Made by a program: the position numbers and the translations under genes. A DNA stretch of 60,554 nucleotides from contig JAFGJV010000054.1 in NCBI GenBank assembly GCA_016928955.1, positions 1 through 60,554 on the forward strand, in the 5' to 3' direction. The notes beneath the pieces are model-generated. The model saw only the letters and a program-made list of their open reading frames with translations. It did no database searches and was not told the origin of the DNA. Shown in pieces: positions 25,668 through 35,104 of this stretch; the first letter of the stretch is position 1, and each line of letters begins with the position of its first letter. This DNA comes from Spirochaetales bacterium. GTDB lineage: Bacteria; Spirochaetota; Spirochaetia; Treponematales; UBA12059.

Positions 25668-26753
25668 CTACTCAAAACCGTATACGTATGAAAGTATCTC
25701 GTTGACCGTTTTCCGGGGGATTTTGACGAATTTCAGGTGCAAAGACGTGCCGGAACGAAGGCGACTGGCCCTGACCACGCTGGCGTACGCCCAGCGTGTG
25801 CCAGCGCCGAGGTCGAATTCTATTTTTACGAATTCACCCACGTTCGCTGGGCTCATGGTCTGCATGGACAGGCCGCCGGCGGATACGTCCGTGATGATGG
25901 ACGGCACGGCGGCTTTTTCCACCTGCACGCTTTTGACAACTTTGCCCCTGTCCCTGGCGGCGTGCACATGCACCAGGTAGAACCGGCCGGACAGCCTGGC
26001 TTCCCTGCGCTGGTGCCTTCTGGACGGCAACTGCTTGACCGAGTCGTTATGGGACAGCGCCAGTAGCTGGCGGCCGTCTAGGTTCACAAGACCGCCTGAG
26101 CGGGTATGGAAGTTGTAACCCACATGGTTACCCGCGTAGAAAAAGACCGTCAGTTTGGAGCCCCGAGGGAATCTGATGGGAACCCCAAAGGCGTCCAGGG
26201 CAGGCTCCACATAGAGCGCGCGCGGTTCGTTGAAGACGATCAGGGACGCGTAATGGGCTTCCTTGTTGGTAACCAGGGAAATAGGCGTCCTGGCTTTCAG
26301 CTGGCGGCTGGACCGTATGGCCGCTCCCGAGTTGATGCGGAGCGACAGGGCTTCCCGGATGGCAAACAGCCGACCCTTCAGATCCTCGGCGCTTTCTTCT
26401 GTTTCAGCGTGGCGGTCTATGTAGCGGAAGGTAGCCTTGATGAAGGAGTCCAGCTGTTGCCGGGTGCCGAACACCGATTGTGGGTTCTGGACTCCTAGTT
26501 TCCTGGCATAATGCTCTAGAAAGTCTGCCTCGGCGTCAGAAAAACCGACATCCAGGGCTTTTCTCCTGAAGGTTCCTGAGCGGAAGCCAGGCACCCGTGA
26601 TGATATGGTTCCGGAGGACAATTTTTTGATCAAGCTGTACACCAGGGCCACAGCCACCAGCGCTCCGAGCACAATGAGGAAAATCCGGCTATCTTCCGGG
26701 TTGGATTGCTTCCAGTATGTCTGCGCCAGCAGGGCAGGCCAGACGGGCATCAC
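25668..26753 (-). CDS. PilZ domain protein, membrane-anchored
   Basis: 361 residues. One membrane helix near residues 22-44 (IFLIVLGALVAVALVYSLI), a cytoplasmic helical middle, a YcgR-like domain, and a C-terminal PilZ domain with the c-di-GMP signature RRHQRREAR ... DVSAGGLSM. The GTG start overlaps the upstream stop (GTGA). As the last gene of the flagellar filament operon it probably couples c-di-GMP to motility. Confidence 0.85.
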   Translation of the reverse strand: MMPVWPALLAQTYWKQSNPEDSRIFLIVLGALVAVALVYSLIKKLSSGTISSRVPGFRSGTFRRKALDVGFSDAEADFLEHYARKLGVQNPQSVFGTRQQLDSFIKATFRYIDRHAETEESAEDLKGRLFAIREALSLRINSGAAIRSSRQLKARTPISLVTNKEAHYASLIVFNEPRALYVEPALDAFGVPIRFPRGSKLTVFFYAGNHVGYNFHTRSGGLVNLDGRQLLALSHNDSVKQLPSRRHQRREARLSGRFYLVHVHAARDRGKVVKSVQVEKAAVPSIITDVSAGGLSMQTMSPANVGEFVKIEFDLGAGTRWAYASVVRASRLRSGTSLHLKFVKIPRKTVNEILSYVYGFE

Positions 26754-27595
26754 GGCAGCACCCCATCGAGGGCCGCAAACAGGGATTCCAGCCTCGGGAG
26801 TATCTCGTATTCAGCCAGGTCGCCTATGAGCACCCCGTCCTTTGCCTCGAACGCTCCCGCCAGCTCGCGGAGTATTTTGTTAAAGCCGTCAAAGAAGTCA
26901 GCCAGAGCCGCGTCCCCCACCTTGAGGGCTGCCACTTCTGGCGAAAGCCGCATGACATCGGGAAGGACGCGCACGATCTTGTTAATGAGTTCCACCGTCA
27001 GCATCATGGTGCGTATGGCTTCCGGATCCTTGCCGGTCTGCATCCGCACGGGCACCTCGGCCAGGTCCGGAGCCAAACCCGTAAAAAGGCGGGAAGCGCT
27101 GCGAAGGGAACCGAGCGGATCTTCCACCTCAGACAGGCGCTCTCCGAAGAACGACATGAGCTTGCCAGCGCTTCCGGACGCATCGGCAAGGCCCGAGTCC
27201 AGTTCCGTACCGAACGCGTCTAAAAACGACAGCTCTTCGGCCGAGTGGAGGCCGGAGAACGACGTTCGGTAGGTGGACCATGCCTGGCGGAGGGCGGGCA
27301 GGGCTTCAGGGCCTGCCTTTGACGCGGAGTCCAGCAGGGCAAGCAGGGTGCGGAGGGCCTCCGTCCGGAATGCAGACACGCTTTCCGCGCGTACATCCAG
27401 TGTGCCGGGGCCGTCAGCGGGCGTGTGGGCCAGTTCCGACAGCCTGTCCGCGTCCAATTCCGCCCCGTTCAGGCTGAGCGCGGTTATGATAAGCCCCGCG
27501 GCCTCGAGCCGTTCATCCACAACGCCAAGAATCTCAGCCAGGTTGGCCGCGCCTTCCGCCATGGATGTGGGTTTTCCGTTTACTGTGATGTCCAT
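26750..27595 (-). CDS. Hypothetical protein of the flagellar operon
   Basis: 281 residues, soluble, Leu/Ala-rich and mostly helical, beginning MDITVNGKPTSMAEG. AGGAG precedes the ATG. It sits between fliD and the PilZ gene with short spacing (60 bases and a 4-base overlap), so a role in filament assembly or export is possible. I recognise no domain. Confidence 0.75.
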   Translation of the reverse strand: MDITVNGKPTSMAEGAANLAEILGVVDERLEAAGLIITALSLNGAELDADRLSELAHTPADGPGTLDVRAESVSAFRTEALRTLLALLDSASKAGPEALPALRQAWSTYRTSFSGLHSAEELSFLDAFGTELDSGLADASGSAGKLMSFFGERLSEVEDPLGSLRSASRLFTGLAPDLAEVPVRMQTGKDPEAIRTMMLTVELINKIVRVLPDVMRLSPEVAALKVGDAALADFFDGFNKILRELAGAFEAKDGVLIGDLAEYEILPRLESLFAALDGVLP

Positions 27596-27655
27596 ACATT
27601 CTCCTGGCGTCCCGTAGATGCCACACGCGCGGCCACCCGGGTTTCGCGGTCGTAG

Positions 27656-29650
27656 TTAGTCGCCCTGATTCATGAAATTCTGCCAGGCGCTCGAGCTACT
27701 TTCCATCTGCTCAAGCGCACCCTCCATCATACCGTACTTGCGGCGGTATTCTTCTTCCTTTGCTGCCAGCTGTTTGTCCAAGCTGGCAATCTCGGAGTTT
27801 ATGGAGCTGATCTGGCTGTCAAAGGTCGACGTTTTGAGAGCTATGATGCCGCCGGTTTCCACATAGCCCTTGGTGAGCGTGTCCAGCTTGAGGGCCACGC
27901 CAGAGTCTATGAGCAGGTCGCCATCGGTGTCGAAGCCGAACGTGTCTTTGCTCCGGAGGAAGAAATCCTTGAGGGCGCGATCCAGCTTGTCTTCGTCGAT
28001 GTCCAGATAGCCTCGGAGCCTGGACGCGTCATAGCCGCCTCCCGACGTGGCGTTGGTGCTGATGCCCATGGCGGACAGAAGCGACGCTCCATCCCGGGTC
28101 GCGTAGGGATCCATCATGATGCGCTGGAGATTCGACCGTATGGACGACAGGGTCATGTCGCCCTGCATGAGCCCGAGGCGTTCGGAGTAGGTTTCCCTCT
28201 CGTCGTCGGACAGGTACTCCAGCTCGTCCAGGATAGTCTGGTCGGCCCGGGACAGGATGTTGATCTCGGCCATGAGCCGGTTGTACTTGCCCACCAGGTC
28301 TATGACGGAATCCTTCACGGCCTCGCGGTCGGGCTCTATGGTGAGGTCCACGGGTTCCTTGGACGGGCGTTTGACGTCCAGCGTCACCCCGGGTATGAGG
28401 TCGTCTATGGAGTTGTCCGGGCGGGTAACCTGTATGCCGTCCATTTTTATGACGGCGTCCTGGGCGGTGGACACGGGATTCTTGGGGGAAAAGCCGGATA
28501 CCTCGTTCGGATCGTACACGCGGATCGACGTTATCCGGACGTCCCGGTGGGTGTTCTGGTTTCGCACGCCAAGGCCGGCCACCGTGTCCGAGTATGCGGA
28601 CAGGGGTACCGTTATGGTCTTGTATCCCCCGCCAGCTTCCAGGGCCGGCAGGGCGTAGGAGCGGCCCGAACCGTCTATGAGGTACAGGACCCGTCCGTTG
28701 TCAACGCGGGGCGGCTGAACGGGAGGAGCCCATTCGGGCAGCTCGGCGTCCGACGGGAGGCTGTTTATGTGGATGCCTTCATAGTCGATGCCGCCTATGC
28801 CAGGTATGGCGGGGCCTGGCGGGGGGCCGCTTAGGCCTTCATCGGGCCGCTCAGCCAGCTCGACGACGATTTCCATAACCAGGCCAGAGCTGGGTAGGGC
28901 GGAGGGGAGCCGGGACGCGGCCTCGCCCCCGGGGCTGACCGTGAGGACCTTGCCATCGGTGCGGGCCTTTGCCGCGTCCAGTGGCTGTTCGAAACGGGAC
29001 AGGGGGCTCAAGGCCAGTTCCTGCCTGGATGACCGGCTGGGTTCTATGAGACCGGCCGAAAGCCCCAGGCTTTCAGCAGCATCCGTAAAGGTCAGGCGGT
29101 TGTCCTTGCCGGTTTTCATGGATTCTATGACGAGGACCCGGGCATCGGGGCTGACGTTGACCACCTGGGCCCGGACCAGCTCGGGATTCTTCTTGTTCAG
29201 GGCGGCTACGAAGTCATCCAGCGTGCCGCCGGAGAAGGATAGCTTGACCGACCCGTCGCCGACGCCGAACACGTAGGTGCCAGCGGGAACTGTGTAGTCC
29301 TTGCCCAGCTGGTCGGACATGAAACGGTCGGCCGCGGCCGCCTGGAGCACCTCGATGGAATGGGTCGCCTCCACGGCTTCCCTGGTCGCCGTGGCCTCAA
29401 GCACGGACGGATTGGCCGACGTGGCCACGCGCTCGTTGAAAGGGGTCTGGAAGGAGAACAGCACCCGCGCGCTCTCCCGCAACGACGACAGCTTGCGGCT
29501 GAATTCCAGCCACACGGTCTTTTGGAGCTTGACTTCCTCAAGGCGCTCGGCCGCGCGATCCCTGGGGATGCGCTCGACCTTCATGAGCCCCTCGATGAGC
29601 GTCTGAGTGTCGTATTTGCTTGTTACCCCCGGGATGGTGACGTCCGACAT
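27656..29650 (-). CDS. fliD: Flagellar filament cap protein FliD
   Basis: 664 residues. The N-terminus MSDVTIPGVTSKYDTQTLIEGLMKVE and the C-terminal coiled coil (INSEIASLDKQLAAKEEEYR) are characteristic of FliD, which caps the growing filament and helps fold flagellin. In spirochaetes it acts in the periplasm. Length is typical for spirochaetes. Downstream of flaG by 72 bases. Confidence 0.94.
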   Translation of the reverse strand: MSDVTIPGVTSKYDTQTLIEGLMKVERIPRDRAAERLEEVKLQKTVWLEFSRKLSSLRESARVLFSFQTPFNERVATSANPSVLEATATREAVEATHSIEVLQAAAADRFMSDQLGKDYTVPAGTYVFGVGDGSVKLSFSGGTLDDFVAALNKKNPELVRAQVVNVSPDARVLVIESMKTGKDNRLTFTDAAESLGLSAGLIEPSRSSRQELALSPLSRFEQPLDAAKARTDGKVLTVSPGGEAASRLPSALPSSGLVMEIVVELAERPDEGLSGPPPGPAIPGIGGIDYEGIHINSLPSDAELPEWAPPVQPPRVDNGRVLYLIDGSGRSYALPALEAGGGYKTITVPLSAYSDTVAGLGVRNQNTHRDVRITSIRVYDPNEVSGFSPKNPVSTAQDAVIKMDGIQVTRPDNSIDDLIPGVTLDVKRPSKEPVDLTIEPDREAVKDSVIDLVGKYNRLMAEINILSRADQTILDELEYLSDDERETYSERLGLMQGDMTLSSIRSNLQRIMMDPYATRDGASLLSAMGISTNATSGGGYDASRLRGYLDIDEDKLDRALKDFFLRSKDTFGFDTDGDLLIDSGVALKLDTLTKGYVETGGIIALKTSTFDSQISSINSEIASLDKQLAAKEEEYRRKYGMMEGALEQMESSSSAWQNFMNQGD

Positions 29651-29722
29651 TGGGCTACGCTCGCTCCTTCCGGCCAGGATGGCAGCGGAGACCGGCCCTG
29701 GCCGTCCTGCACGCTCCGCGTG

Positions 29723-30061
29723 CTAGGCCCGCTCGTCGAACAGGATGCCCATCACCTCTCGGATGCGCTCGTGCACGTGCTGGACCTCGGCGGGCGGGAT
29801 CTCCCGTATAACCTTATCGGTTGCGTTGTCTATGACCTTGACGACAACCTGGCCGAGTTTCTCGTTCAGGCGGAAGGACAGCCGGCGGTTGAAGGTAGCG
29901 CTGATATCGGTCAGCTTGGCAAGCATCTCCTCGATATCGGGGGCGCTTTCTTTCCTGTCCGGCGCTTCAGCTGCGGCCTGAACAGCCTGTTCCACTGCCC
30001 GTGGCTTCTGAACGGTGAGTATGGCTTGCGCCGGGGTCACGGCGCTGATTTCGAGGGACAT
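29723..30061 (-). CDS. flaG: FlaG family flagellar protein
   Basis: 112 residues from the ATG at 30061, which has AAGGAGG upstream. The C-terminal FlaG domain is clear (NRRLSFRLNEKLGQVVVKVI, then VIREIPPAEVQHVHERI). FlaG proteins influence filament length or cap function. The longer frame to 30115 lacks a ribosome site. Confidence 0.9.
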   Translation of the reverse strand: MSLEISAVTPAQAILTVQKPRAVEQAVQAAAEAPDRKESAPDIEEMLAKLTDISATFNRRLSFRLNEKLGQVVVKVIDNATDKVIREIPPAEVQHVHERIREVMGILFDERA

Positions 30062-30087
30062 ACGCTCCTCCTTGAAAAAGAGGCACA

Positions 30088-30111
30088 AGGAGGGGGGCGC
30101 GATCCCCTCCT
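30088..30111 (-). terminator. Hairpin between flaB and flaG
   Basis: AGGAGGGG and CCCCTCCT form an 8-bp stem. On the minus strand it is followed by a weak T-rich stretch (TTGTGCCTCTTTTT). It could terminate or attenuate flagellin transcription before flaG. Confidence 0.5.
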
Positions 30112-30193
30112 GCACCTGCCTGCGTCCACGTCCGGGAAAGACGACGTCCAGGAAGCTCTCCTTTACGTGAACGCGTGAACGGTTTTTACAGCA

Positions 30194-31045
30194 TTACCCC
30201 AACAGCTGCATGACCGACTGGGTCCTGGTGTTGGCCTGGGCGAGCATGGCTCCACCGGCCTGAGACAGGATGGTGTTCTTTACGTAGTTCACCATCTCGT
30301 TGGCCATGTCGGTGTCGCGGATGCGGCTCTCTGCGGCCTGCAGGTTCTCAGCGGCAATGGCGACGCCCTTGGCGGCCATCTCAAAGCGGTTCTGGTAGGC
30401 GCCAAGGTCGGCGCGCTGCTGTGAAACCGTCCGGAGGGCGGCGTCCAGCATGCCGATGGCCCTATTGGCGGCCTCGGGATCCTCGATGGAGATGGTCTCC
30501 TCAGTACCCTGGATCTTCTCAAGACCAAGGGCCTGGGCGGTCATGGTGCCGATGTAAATGCGCTCGTTCTGGTCCATGTTGGCGCCGACCTGCAGCTGCA
30601 TGACCTGGGTGCCGCCGTTCCTTGAGAAACGGCCGGTGAGCAGGTTCATGCCATTGAACTGCGCGTGGCTGGCGATGCGGTTGATCTCGTCGACCAGCTG
30701 GGAAACCTCAACCTGGATCTGCATGCGGTCCTCGGCGGTGTAAATGCCGTTGGCGGACTGCACGGACAGCTCGCGGAGCCTGTGCAGGATATCCTGCGAC
30801 TCCTGGAGGTACCCTTCGGTGGTCTGGATGAAGGACACGCCGTTTTCGATGTTCTTGGTGGCCTGGTTCAGGCCGCGGATCTGGCTGCGGAGCTTTTCCG
30901 AAACGGCCAGGCCGGAAGCGTCGTCGCCGGCGCGGTTGATGCGCATGCCGGAACTCAGCTTCTCCATGTTCTTGTTGAGCTCGGACTGGGTGACGCCCAG
31001 GGACCTCGATGCGTACATCGCGCTCATGTTGTGGTTGATGATCAT
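30194..31045 (-). CDS. flaB: Flagellin FlaB (first of two)
   Basis: 283 residues, the size of spirochaete core flagellins. The conserved D0/D1 ends are present: [18 protein letters not shown] and [22 protein letters not shown] at the N-terminus, and [14 protein letters not shown] with a final VMQLLG at the C-terminus. The short central region and absence of a signal peptide are typical. AAGGAGGG precedes the ATG. The paralogue at 31422 is highly similar, so both form the periplasmic filament core. Confidence 0.96.
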   Translation of the reverse strand: MIINHNMSAMYASRSLGVTQSELNKNMEKLSSGMRINRAGDDASGLAVSEKLRSQIRGLNQATKNIENGVSFIQTTEGYLQESQDILHRLRELSVQSANGIYTAEDRMQIQVEVSQLVDEINRIASHAQFNGMNLLTGRFSRNGGTQVMQLQVGANMDQNERIYIGTMTAQALGLEKIQGTEETISIEDPEAANRAIGMLDAALRTVSQQRADLGAYQNRFEMAAKGVAIAAENLQAAESRIRDTDMANEMVNYVKNTILSQAGGAMLAQANTRTQSVMQLLG

Positions 31046-31238
31046 ATGACCCTCCTTGCGGACTCACGTCGCGGCAATCCGTGCCGCGCGTCCCGCGCGC
31101 ATGGCTTATGTCCGGGGCCGGGATTCGATAGGTTCGCGCCCTCTCCCGTCCGTTCATGCCCCGTGCGGCGGGGAATCAGCTCCAGGGCTTTGGCGTCCGC
31201 GCCTGTGGCGTCCGCTTAAGCGACCAAGGGCTGCCTCC

Positions 31239-31265
31239 CCGTCGGCATGCGCATGAGGGTGTTTG
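31239..31265 (-). promoter_or_regulatory. Possible sigma-28 promoter of the first flaB
   Basis: On the minus strand CAAA (31265-31262), 15 bases, GCCGACGG (31246-31239), compared with TAAA-N15-GCCGATAA. This gives a leader of about 190 bases before the ATG at 31045. The 376-base gap 31046-31421 holds no gene. Confidence 0.5.
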
Positions 31266-31367
31266 TCAAAGATCAGGCGGGCCGGCACGGAACCTGCAAA
31301 GGCCCCGCCGGCAACCCGCATTCAGAAACCCCGATGGCGTTCACTCGTGAACCGCCGGGGAAGGAAG

Positions 31368-31400
31368 CCTGGAAGGCCGCTTTTATGGCGACCCTCCAGG
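31368..31400 (-). terminator. Hairpin after the second flaB
   Basis: CCTGGA and TCCAGG form the outer stem, with an inner GC-rich stem (GGCCGC and GCGACC, imperfect). No good T-run. Confidence 0.4.
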
Positions 31401-31421
31401 ACCAACCTTAACTATATCCCC

Positions 31422-32282
31422 TTACTGGAGCAGCTGCAAGACCGCGGCCGTCTTCTGGTTGGCCTGGGCCAGCATGGCGTTGGACGCCTGCATGAGGATC
31501 TGGTTCTTGGAGTACTCGACCATCTCGTGGGCCATGTCCGCGTCGCGGATGCGGCTCTCGGCGGCCTGCATGTTCTCCGCGCCGATGTCGATGCCCTTGA
31601 TGGCGTGTTCGAGGCGGTTCTGGTAGGCGCCAAGGTCGGCGCGCTGCTTGGAAACCTTCTTCAGGGCTGCGTCCAGGACACCGATGGACCTGTTGGCGCC
31701 GTCGGGGGAGGACAGGGACAGGATTTCGTCGCTCGAAACCTGCTTGACGCCCAGACCCTTGGCGGTCATGGTGCCGATGAACACCTGCTCGCGCTGGTCC
31801 ATGTTGGCGCCGATGTGGAACCACATCGAGCCGGTCACGATGTTCTCGCCGTCGGCGCGGGCAAAGCGGCCGGTCAGGAGGTTCATGCCGTTGAACTGGG
31901 CATGGCTGGCTATGCGGTCGATTTCGTCGATCAGCTGGGACACCTCGACCTGGATCTGCATGCGGTCCTCGGCGGAATAGATGCCGTTGGACGCCTGGAC
32001 GGACAGCTCGCGGAGTCTCTGGATGATGTCCTGGGTTTCCTGGAGATAGCCTTCAGTCGTCTGGATGAACGATATGCCGTTCAGGCCGTTCTTGGACGCC
32101 TGGTTGAGGCCGCGGATCTGGCTGCGGAGCTTTTCCGACACGGCCAGGCCGGACGCGTCGTCCCCGGCGCGGTTGATGCGCATGCCGGAGCTGAGCTTTT
32201 CCATGTTCTTGTCAACGTTCAGGTTGTTGATCCCGAGCTGGCGGTTGGCGTACATGGCGCTGAGATTGTGGTTGATGATCAT
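31422..32282 (-). CDS. flaB: Flagellin FlaB (second of two)
   Basis: 286 residues with the same conserved ends as its neighbour ([56 protein letters not shown]). AAGGAGG precedes the ATG. A sigma-28-type promoter lies about 220 bases upstream. Tandem flaB copies are usual in spirochaetes, where several core flagellins are mixed. Confidence 0.96.
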   Translation of the reverse strand: MIINHNLSAMYANRQLGINNLNVDKNMEKLSSGMRINRAGDDASGLAVSEKLRSQIRGLNQASKNGLNGISFIQTTEGYLQETQDIIQRLRELSVQASNGIYSAEDRMQIQVEVSQLIDEIDRIASHAQFNGMNLLTGRFARADGENIVTGSMWFHIGANMDQREQVFIGTMTAKGLGVKQVSSDEILSLSSPDGANRSIGVLDAALKKVSKQRADLGAYQNRLEHAIKGIDIGAENMQAAESRIRDADMAHEMVEYSKNQILMQASNAMLAQANQKTAAVLQLLQ

Positions 32283-32506
32283 GACTTCCTCCTTGAGTCG
32301 GTACGGGAAGCATCCGTGCTTCCCTTATCATCCCGATGTCGGCTGTGTTACCCTACGGACGGCCCTCCCTTCCGCCCATCCGCGTCCGGCTATCCTCCAA
32401 CGGAGGCGTTAAGCCGGCTCGCATGGCGGCCGATCATCGTGGGGAGGAGCGCTCCGGGTGTGTCCGGCCATCCTGGCCGCCCCGGTGTGGGCTCTCCCCG
32501 TTCCTT

Positions 32507-32534
32507 ATATCGGCAGGGCTACCGGAAAACTTGA
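32507..32534 (-). promoter_or_regulatory. Sigma-28-type promoter of the second flaB
   Basis: On the minus strand TCAA (32534-32531), 16 bases, GCCGATAT (32514-32507), very close to the flagellar consensus. The leader is about 220 bases. The 390-base gap 32283-32672 otherwise contains only the divergent promoter at 32639. Confidence 0.7.
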
Positions 32535-32638
32535 GCGGAAATCGAAAAAAAACCACCCCGGCAAGCGGGCCCCCAAAATCCTACCCGGAGCTAGCGTTGC
32601 CGGCCGGCATACCGACCCTCAGGCGCGAGCGGCCGTCC

Positions 32639-32666
32639 TTGCCAGAATCCGCCAACGATATATACT
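32639..32666 (+). promoter_or_regulatory. Leaderless-type promoter of the hydrolase
   Basis: TTGCCA (32639-32644), 16 bases, TATACT (32661-32666), then exactly 6 bases to the ATG at 32673; no Shine-Dalgarno sequence. Confidence 0.65.
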
Positions 32667-32672
32667 GCAAGC

Positions 32673-33602
32673 ATGAAAGCACAGGAATTCTCATATATCT
32701 CGGACGACGGCAAGAGCATACACGTGCGGCGCTGGACCCCGTCGGGCAAGCCTTTGGCCCTGATCCTGGCAGCGCACGGCATGGCTGAGCACGGAGGGCG
32801 CTACGCTGCCTTTGCCGAGGCCATGACAGGCCGCGGCTACGAAGTGTGGGCCCCCGACCACCGCGGACACGGTAAAACGGCGGCTGAAGGCGAGTTGGGA
32901 TGGCTGGCCGAGAAAGACGGTTTCCGGAGGGTGGTGGACGACCTTCACGGCCTGGCCGAACGCATGCGCTCGGACGTTCCCGGCGTTCCCTTGTTCCTGC
33001 TCGGCCATTCCTGGGGATCCATGTTGTCCCAGGGCTTCGTCGGCCTGTACGGCAAGCTCTTGTCGGGCTGTATCCTGTCGTCAACCACGGCCGACGGAGG
33101 CCCGGTGGCGGCCGTGGGCAAGCTGATCGTCGCCCTCGGAGGCCGGATGCGCGGGTGGAAAACGCCGTCTCCCCTGGCCGACACCATGAGCTTTGGCGCG
33201 TACAACAAGCCCTTCAAGCCAACGCGGACAAAATTCGACTGGCTGTCCCGAGACAACGCCGAGGTTGACGCATACGTGGCGGACCCCTTCTGCGGTTTTG
33301 TGTGCACCTGGGGGTATTTCCGTGACATCCTGTCCGGCATGAGCTGGATGTCGTCCCGGGACGTGAGAAACGGCATTCCCAAGGACCTGCCGATTCTGTT
33401 GGCTTCCGGCACGGACGACCCCCTGGGAGGCACCAGCGGCGGACTCCAGCGCCTGATCGACGCGTACAAGGCGCAGGGCCTTACATCGGTGGACGTGTCG
33501 CTCTACAAGGGCGGACGGCACGAACTGCTCCATGAGACCAACAGGGCGGAGGTCACAGGCGATATCGGGGACTGGATAGCCCGGCACCTGCCGGCCAGGT
33601 AA
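32673..33602 (+). CDS. Alpha/beta hydrolase, lysophospholipase/monoacylglycerol lipase type
   Basis: 309 residues, no signal peptide. The oxyanion region HGMAEHGGRY (35-44), nucleophile Ser113 in LLGHSWGSM, a catalytic Asp in SGTDDPLGG and His in GGRHELLHE fit the PF12146 serine hydrolases. It likely cleaves monoacylglycerol or lysophospholipid. Start at the only sensible ATG, directly downstream of a -10 box. Confidence 0.9.
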   Translation: MKAQEFSYISDDGKSIHVRRWTPSGKPLALILAAHGMAEHGGRYAAFAEAMTGRGYEVWAPDHRGHGKTAAEGELGWLAEKDGFRRVVDDLHGLAERMRSDVPGVPLFLLGHSWGSMLSQGFVGLYGKLLSGCILSSTTADGGPVAAVGKLIVALGGRMRGWKTPSPLADTMSFGAYNKPFKPTRTKFDWLSRDNAEVDAYVADPFCGFVCTWGYFRDILSGMSWMSSRDVRNGIPKDLPILLASGTDDPLGGTSGGLQRLIDAYKAQGLTSVDVSLYKGGRHELLHETNRAEVTGDIGDWIARHLPAR

Positions 33603-33608
33603 GAAGCC

Positions 33609-33638
33609 CGGGGAGAGTCCGGCCGGACCTTCCCCGGC
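33609..33638 (+). terminator. Hairpin after the hydrolase gene
   Basis: CCGGGG (33609-33614) pairs with CCCCGG (33633-33638) around an inner GTCCGG/CCGGAC stem; no T-run. Confidence 0.4.
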
Positions 33639-33763
33639 GCATCTTGCCTCCCGGGCCCGGCAAGGAGTATAGTGTACCAGCCTGGGCGGGCGAGGCCTCC
33701 GCAGGCGCCCGCCGGACGTTATCCACGCGGTTCGGGCTTTCAAAACCAAGGCCAGAGGACATC

Positions 33764-35059
33764 TTGCTTATACGCTACCATACGGGCCCCGACGGCAAAC
33801 CGGTAAAAAAAGCCGTCGTGTACACCAGAAACGAGCATGGCATACAGCCGCGGTCCGTCGACCAGGACGCGGTCCGTATCGTGGAACGCCTCAGGCAGAA
33901 CGGCCACGACGCGTACATAGTCGGCGGGGCCGTGCGCGACCTTTTGGTCGGCAGGGTGCCAAAAGACTACGACATCGTCACGGACGCCGAACCGAGCCGG
34001 ATCAAGCGGCTGTTTTACCGTTCGAGGATCATAGGCAAGCGTTTCCGCCTGGTGCACGTGTACGTGGGCCAGCGCATATACGAGGTGTCAACCTTCCGTT
34101 CCATCAGCAACGGCACCGTGGGCAACACCTACGGCACGATCGACGAGGATGCCCGCCGCAGGGACTTCAGCATGAACGCCCTGTACTTTGACCCGACCGA
34201 GGGCATCATTGTCGATTACGTCAACGGACTGAAGGACATCAAGGCTCGCAGGGTAATGCCCGTCATACCCCTGGCCAGCATTTTCTCCGAAGATCCGGTG
34301 CGCATGATACGCGCGGTCAAATACGCCTGCGCCACAGGTTTTTCCATACCCCTCCTGACCCGTATGGCCATACGCCGGAACGCGGCCGCCTTGGCGTCGG
34401 CATCGGTGTCCCGCCTGGGAGAGGAAGCCATCAAGATACTCGGTTCCGGCCATGCCGGAGCCATTATAGACATGCTCCACGCCTACAAGCTCCTGGCTTA
34501 CATCCTGCCTGAGGTGGGAACGGCGCTCGCGGACAAGGGCGCAGAGGCGGACAAGCTACGGGAGGCACTCAGGTCATTAGACGACCACGTGCGTTCGGCC
34601 GGCGACAAAACCTTGGGAACGCTCTTGTCCTTCCTGGTCAAGTTGCCCGTGGACAAGGCGGCGGCTTTGCCGGCGCCTGACGTTCAGACAGCGGCCCGCA
34701 ACGCCATGGACGCGGCCCGCGCTTTCCTCTCGCCACTCACCCTGCCGAGGGTCGAACTGGAGGCCGCCGTGGCGTCCGTCTTTGTGGCCCCGGAATTTCC
34801 CGCCCGCGTCAGGAAGGCGCGCAAGCGCAAGCGACGAAAGCCGGGTTCGCGCACGGACGCGCAGGATGCCGCCGCTCCGGACGGGGAAGCCGCAGAGGCG
34901 GCTGAGTCAGGTACGGACGGGCGCGCTACCGACCAGGGAGGCAACGGGCCGGACCGTCAAACAGGCACGTCTGCGTCGGCGCGCCGCAGGAAGCGCAGGC
35001 GCAAGGCAGCAGCCAAGCGTTCGGACGGAGCCCAGGACGGCTCCGCCCCCGGACAGTGA
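33764..35059 (+). CDS. pcnB: Poly(A) polymerase / CCA-adding family nucleotidyltransferase PcnB
   Basis: About 431 residues. The class II nucleotidyltransferase core is clear: GGAVRDLLVGRVPKDYDIVT and RRRDFSMNALYFDP. A Lys/Arg-rich tail (RKARKRKRRK and SARRRKRRRK) marks PcnB and binds RNA. I prefer the TTG at 33764 (LLIRYHTGPDG) with AGAGGA upstream; the frame is open to 33644 but that part is not family-like. A possible -10 TATAGT lies at 33667-33672. It adds A tails that promote mRNA decay. Confidence 0.88.
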   Translation: MLIRYHTGPDGKPVKKAVVYTRNEHGIQPRSVDQDAVRIVERLRQNGHDAYIVGGAVRDLLVGRVPKDYDIVTDAEPSRIKRLFYRSRIIGKRFRLVHVYVGQRIYEVSTFRSISNGTVGNTYGTIDEDARRRDFSMNALYFDPTEGIIVDYVNGLKDIKARRVMPVIPLASIFSEDPVRMIRAVKYACATGFSIPLLTRMAIRRNAAALASASVSRLGEEAIKILGSGHAGAIIDMLHAYKLLAYILPEVGTALADKGAEADKLREALRSLDDHVRSAGDKTLGTLLSFLVKLPVDKAAALPAPDVQTAARNAMDAARAFLSPLTLPRVELEAAVASVFVAPEFPARVRKARKRKRRKPGSRTDAQDAAAPDGEAAEAAESGTDGRATDQGGNGPDRQTGTSASARRRKRRRKAAAKRSDGAQDGSAPGQ

Positions 35060-35069
35060 TCCGTCCCGC

Positions 35070-35098
35070 TTGACACTCAAGAAGCATTTTCGGATGAT
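35070..35098 (+). promoter_or_regulatory. Leaderless-type promoter of the DUF4912 gene
   Basis: Perfect TTGACA (35070-35075), 17 bases, GATGAT (35093-35098), exactly 6 bases, then GTG at 35105. Confidence 0.55.
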
Positions 35099-35104
35099 GC
35101 CAAC

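Noticed and set aside
31263-32534. 423-residue plus-strand frame across the flagellin
   Set aside because: Exact antisense of flaB; its length results from flagellin codon bias.
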